DNA of 64,000 nucleotides from the NCBI GenBank assembly GCA_963840925.1, contig CAWJAY010000003.1, positions 1-64,000 of the forward strand. Reading direction: 5' to 3'. Under the pieces are notes generated by a model. The model searched no databases, was not told where the DNA came from, and saw nothing but the letters and a program-made list of their open reading frames with translations. Position numbers and translations under genes: made by a program. Positions 62,885 to 64,000 of the stretch are shown here, piece after piece (within the stretch, counting starts at the first letter, position 1; each line of letters opens with the position of its first letter). This DNA is from DATAOG01 sp963840925. GTDB lineage: Bacteria > Pseudomonadota > Alphaproteobacteria > Geminicoccales > Geminicoccaceae.

Positions 62885-64000
62885 ATGCGCCCGGTGAGCC
62901 CGGCGCGGCACGAGGGCGCCCATGCGTCGCCCGACCGCGCCCAGGCGCCGCAGCGTTCGCTGGCCGGGGCCGGCCTGGTCGCGCTTGGCATCGTGTTCGG
63001 CGATATCGGCACGAGCCCGCTCTACGCGTTCCGGGAAAGCTTCCTCGGCCATGGCGCGCCGCTCGCGGCGACGCCGGGCAACGTGCTTGGCGTCCTGTCG
63101 CTGATCTTCTGGGCGCTGATCATCGTCATCTCGATCAAATATCTGGCGCTCGTGATGCGCGCCGATAACCGCGGCGAGGGCGGCATCATCGCGCTGGTCT
63201 CGCTGCTGAACCCCCGCCAGGTGACGCCTGGCAGCCTGCGCAGCGGGCTGATCATGCTGGGCCTGTTCGGCGCGGCGCTGCTCTACGGCGACGGCACGAT
63301 CACGCCCGCGATCTCGGTGCTGAGCGCGATCGAAGGCCTGAAGGTCGCAACGCCGGCCTTCGAGCCCTACGTGGTCCCGATCACGGTTGCGATCCTGATC
63401 GGCCTGTTCGTTGTCCAGCATCGCGGCACGGCCGCGATCGGCGCGGTGTTCGGGCCGATCATGCTGATCTGGTTCGTGGTCCTGGCGGTGCTCGGCATCG
63501 CCGCGATCGCTCGCGAACCGGCCGTGCTGGCCGCGCTCAACCCGCTGTTCGGCTACCGCTTCTTCCAGGGCCAGGGCTGGGTTGCCTACTTCGTGCTCGG
63601 CGCCGTGTTCCTCGTGGTCACCGGCGGCGAGGCGCTCTATGCCGACATGGGCCATTTCGGCCGCGGGCCGATCCGGTTCGCCTGGTTCACGATCGTGCTG
63701 CCGGCGCTGGTGCTGAACTATTTCGGCCAGGGCGCCCTGGTCCTGCGCGATCCGGCGGCAGTCACCCAGCCGTTCTACCAGCTGGCGCCGGCATGGGCGC
63801 TCTACCCGCTCGTCCTTTTGGCGACGATGGCGACCGTGATCGCCTCGCAGGCGGTCATCTCCGGGGTGTTCTCGCTCACCCGCCAGGCGGTCCAGCTGCG
63901 GATGCTGCCGCGGCTGCGGATCGTCCAGACCCATGCCGAGGCGCGCGGCCAGATCTACATCCCGGTGGTCAACTGGCTGCTGTGTCTGGCGACCCTCGGC
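62885..64000 (+). CDS. kup: Kup low-affinity potassium transporter (truncated by window end)
   Basis: The first 372 codons of a Kup/HAK/KT transporter, open to the last base of the window. The family signature GIVFGDIGTSPLYAFRESF is at about residues 42-60, followed by NRGEGGIIALVSLL, YGDGTITPAISVLSAIEG and GGEALYADMGHFGR, and about nine membrane spans are complete. It takes up K+ with protons. It starts 37 bases after the SDR. The 3' part, with the cytoplasmic tail, lies beyond the window. Confidence 0.95.
   Translation, partial: MRPVSPARHEGAHASPDRAQAPQRSLAGAGLVALGIVFGDIGTSPLYAFRESFLGHGAPLAATPGNVLGVLSLIFWALIIVISIKYLALVMRADNRGEGGIIALVSLLNPRQVTPGSLRSGLIMLGLFGAALLYGDGTITPAISVLSAIEGLKVATPAFEPYVVPITVAILIGLFVVQHRGTAAIGAVFGPIMLIWFVVLAVLGIAAIAREPAVLAALNPLFGYRFFQGQGWVAYFVLGAVFLVVTGGEALYADMGHFGRGPIRFAWFTIVLPALVLNYFGQGALVLRDPAAVTQPFYQLAPAWALYPLVLLATMATVIASQAVISGVFSLTRQAVQLRMLPRLRIVQTHAEARGQIYIPVVNWLLCLATLG

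Overview
The window is a very GC-rich (roughly 70% by eye) bacterial chromosome segment, except for an AT-richer 0.7 kb at the left edge. The organism is most likely an alphaproteobacterium of the Rhodospirillales/Geminicoccales type. This rests on gene content (PotABCD, PuuD-type urate oxidation, BMP-family nucleoside transport, sarcosine/dimethylglycine dehydrogenase, CsbD/DUF1328/DUF3309 stress genes) and on four sequences matching the EcfG general-stress promoter (GGAAC-N16-CGTT), which is characteristic of Alphaproteobacteria. The family assignment is inference. I saw no rRNA, tRNA, CRISPR array or intact transposase.

Layout. 0-0.7 kb: decayed trypsin-like protease. 0.8-2.5 kb: membrane-anchored TPR protein. 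3.0-9.9 kb: polyamine block (PotD; SpeD-like pyruvoyl decarboxylase, deoxyhypusine-synthase-like protein, agmatinase; PotB, PotC, PotA). 9.9-20.1 kb: mixed housekeeping genes (GH13 glucosidase, exonuclease III, double cold-shock protein, orphan response regulator, alpha/beta hydrolase, class III aminotransferase, RidA, ROK kinase, an orphan LivG-LivF ATPase pair). 20.1-27.2 kb: a general-stress island (PRC-barrel protein, entericidin-like lipoprotein, DUF1328, ECF sigma/anti-sigma pair, small membrane proteins, DUF3618, YihY, CsbD, DUF3309) with four EcfG-like promoters.

27.2-44.1 kb: purine acquisition and degradation. It holds a remnant of glyoxylate carboligase, guanine deaminase, PuuD urate hydroxylase, a LysR-family protein lacking its DNA-binding domain, a BMP-type ABC importer, xanthine dehydrogenase XdhABC, 5-hydroxyisourate hydrolase, OHCU decarboxylase, allantoate amidohydrolase and an M20 peptidase. 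Together these would import a purine or nucleoside and oxidise guanine and xanthine through urate toward ureidoglycolate; allantoinase is not in the window.

44.1-64 kb: repeats, glutaminyl-tRNA synthetase, a Bcr/CflA efflux pump, a two-domain VOC dioxygenase, a ThuA/ThuB-like pair, a dimethylglycine/sarcosine dehydrogenase, a PIN/Phd toxin-antitoxin pair with a palindromic operator, a glycine-betaine/choline-type ABC importer with a fused tandem permease and a translationally coupled choline-kinase-like phosphotransferase, an FAD oxidoreductase, a polysaccharide pyruvyl transferase, an SDR and the start of a Kup potassium transporter.

A caution for any reader: between about 40.2 and 46.6 kb, and again in a few genes up to 54.4 kb, reading frames break every 50-300 bases through single-base indels, mostly +1, while the encoded protein stays well conserved across the breaks. 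I treat this mainly as uncorrected assembly error, and mark such genes as broken as seen.
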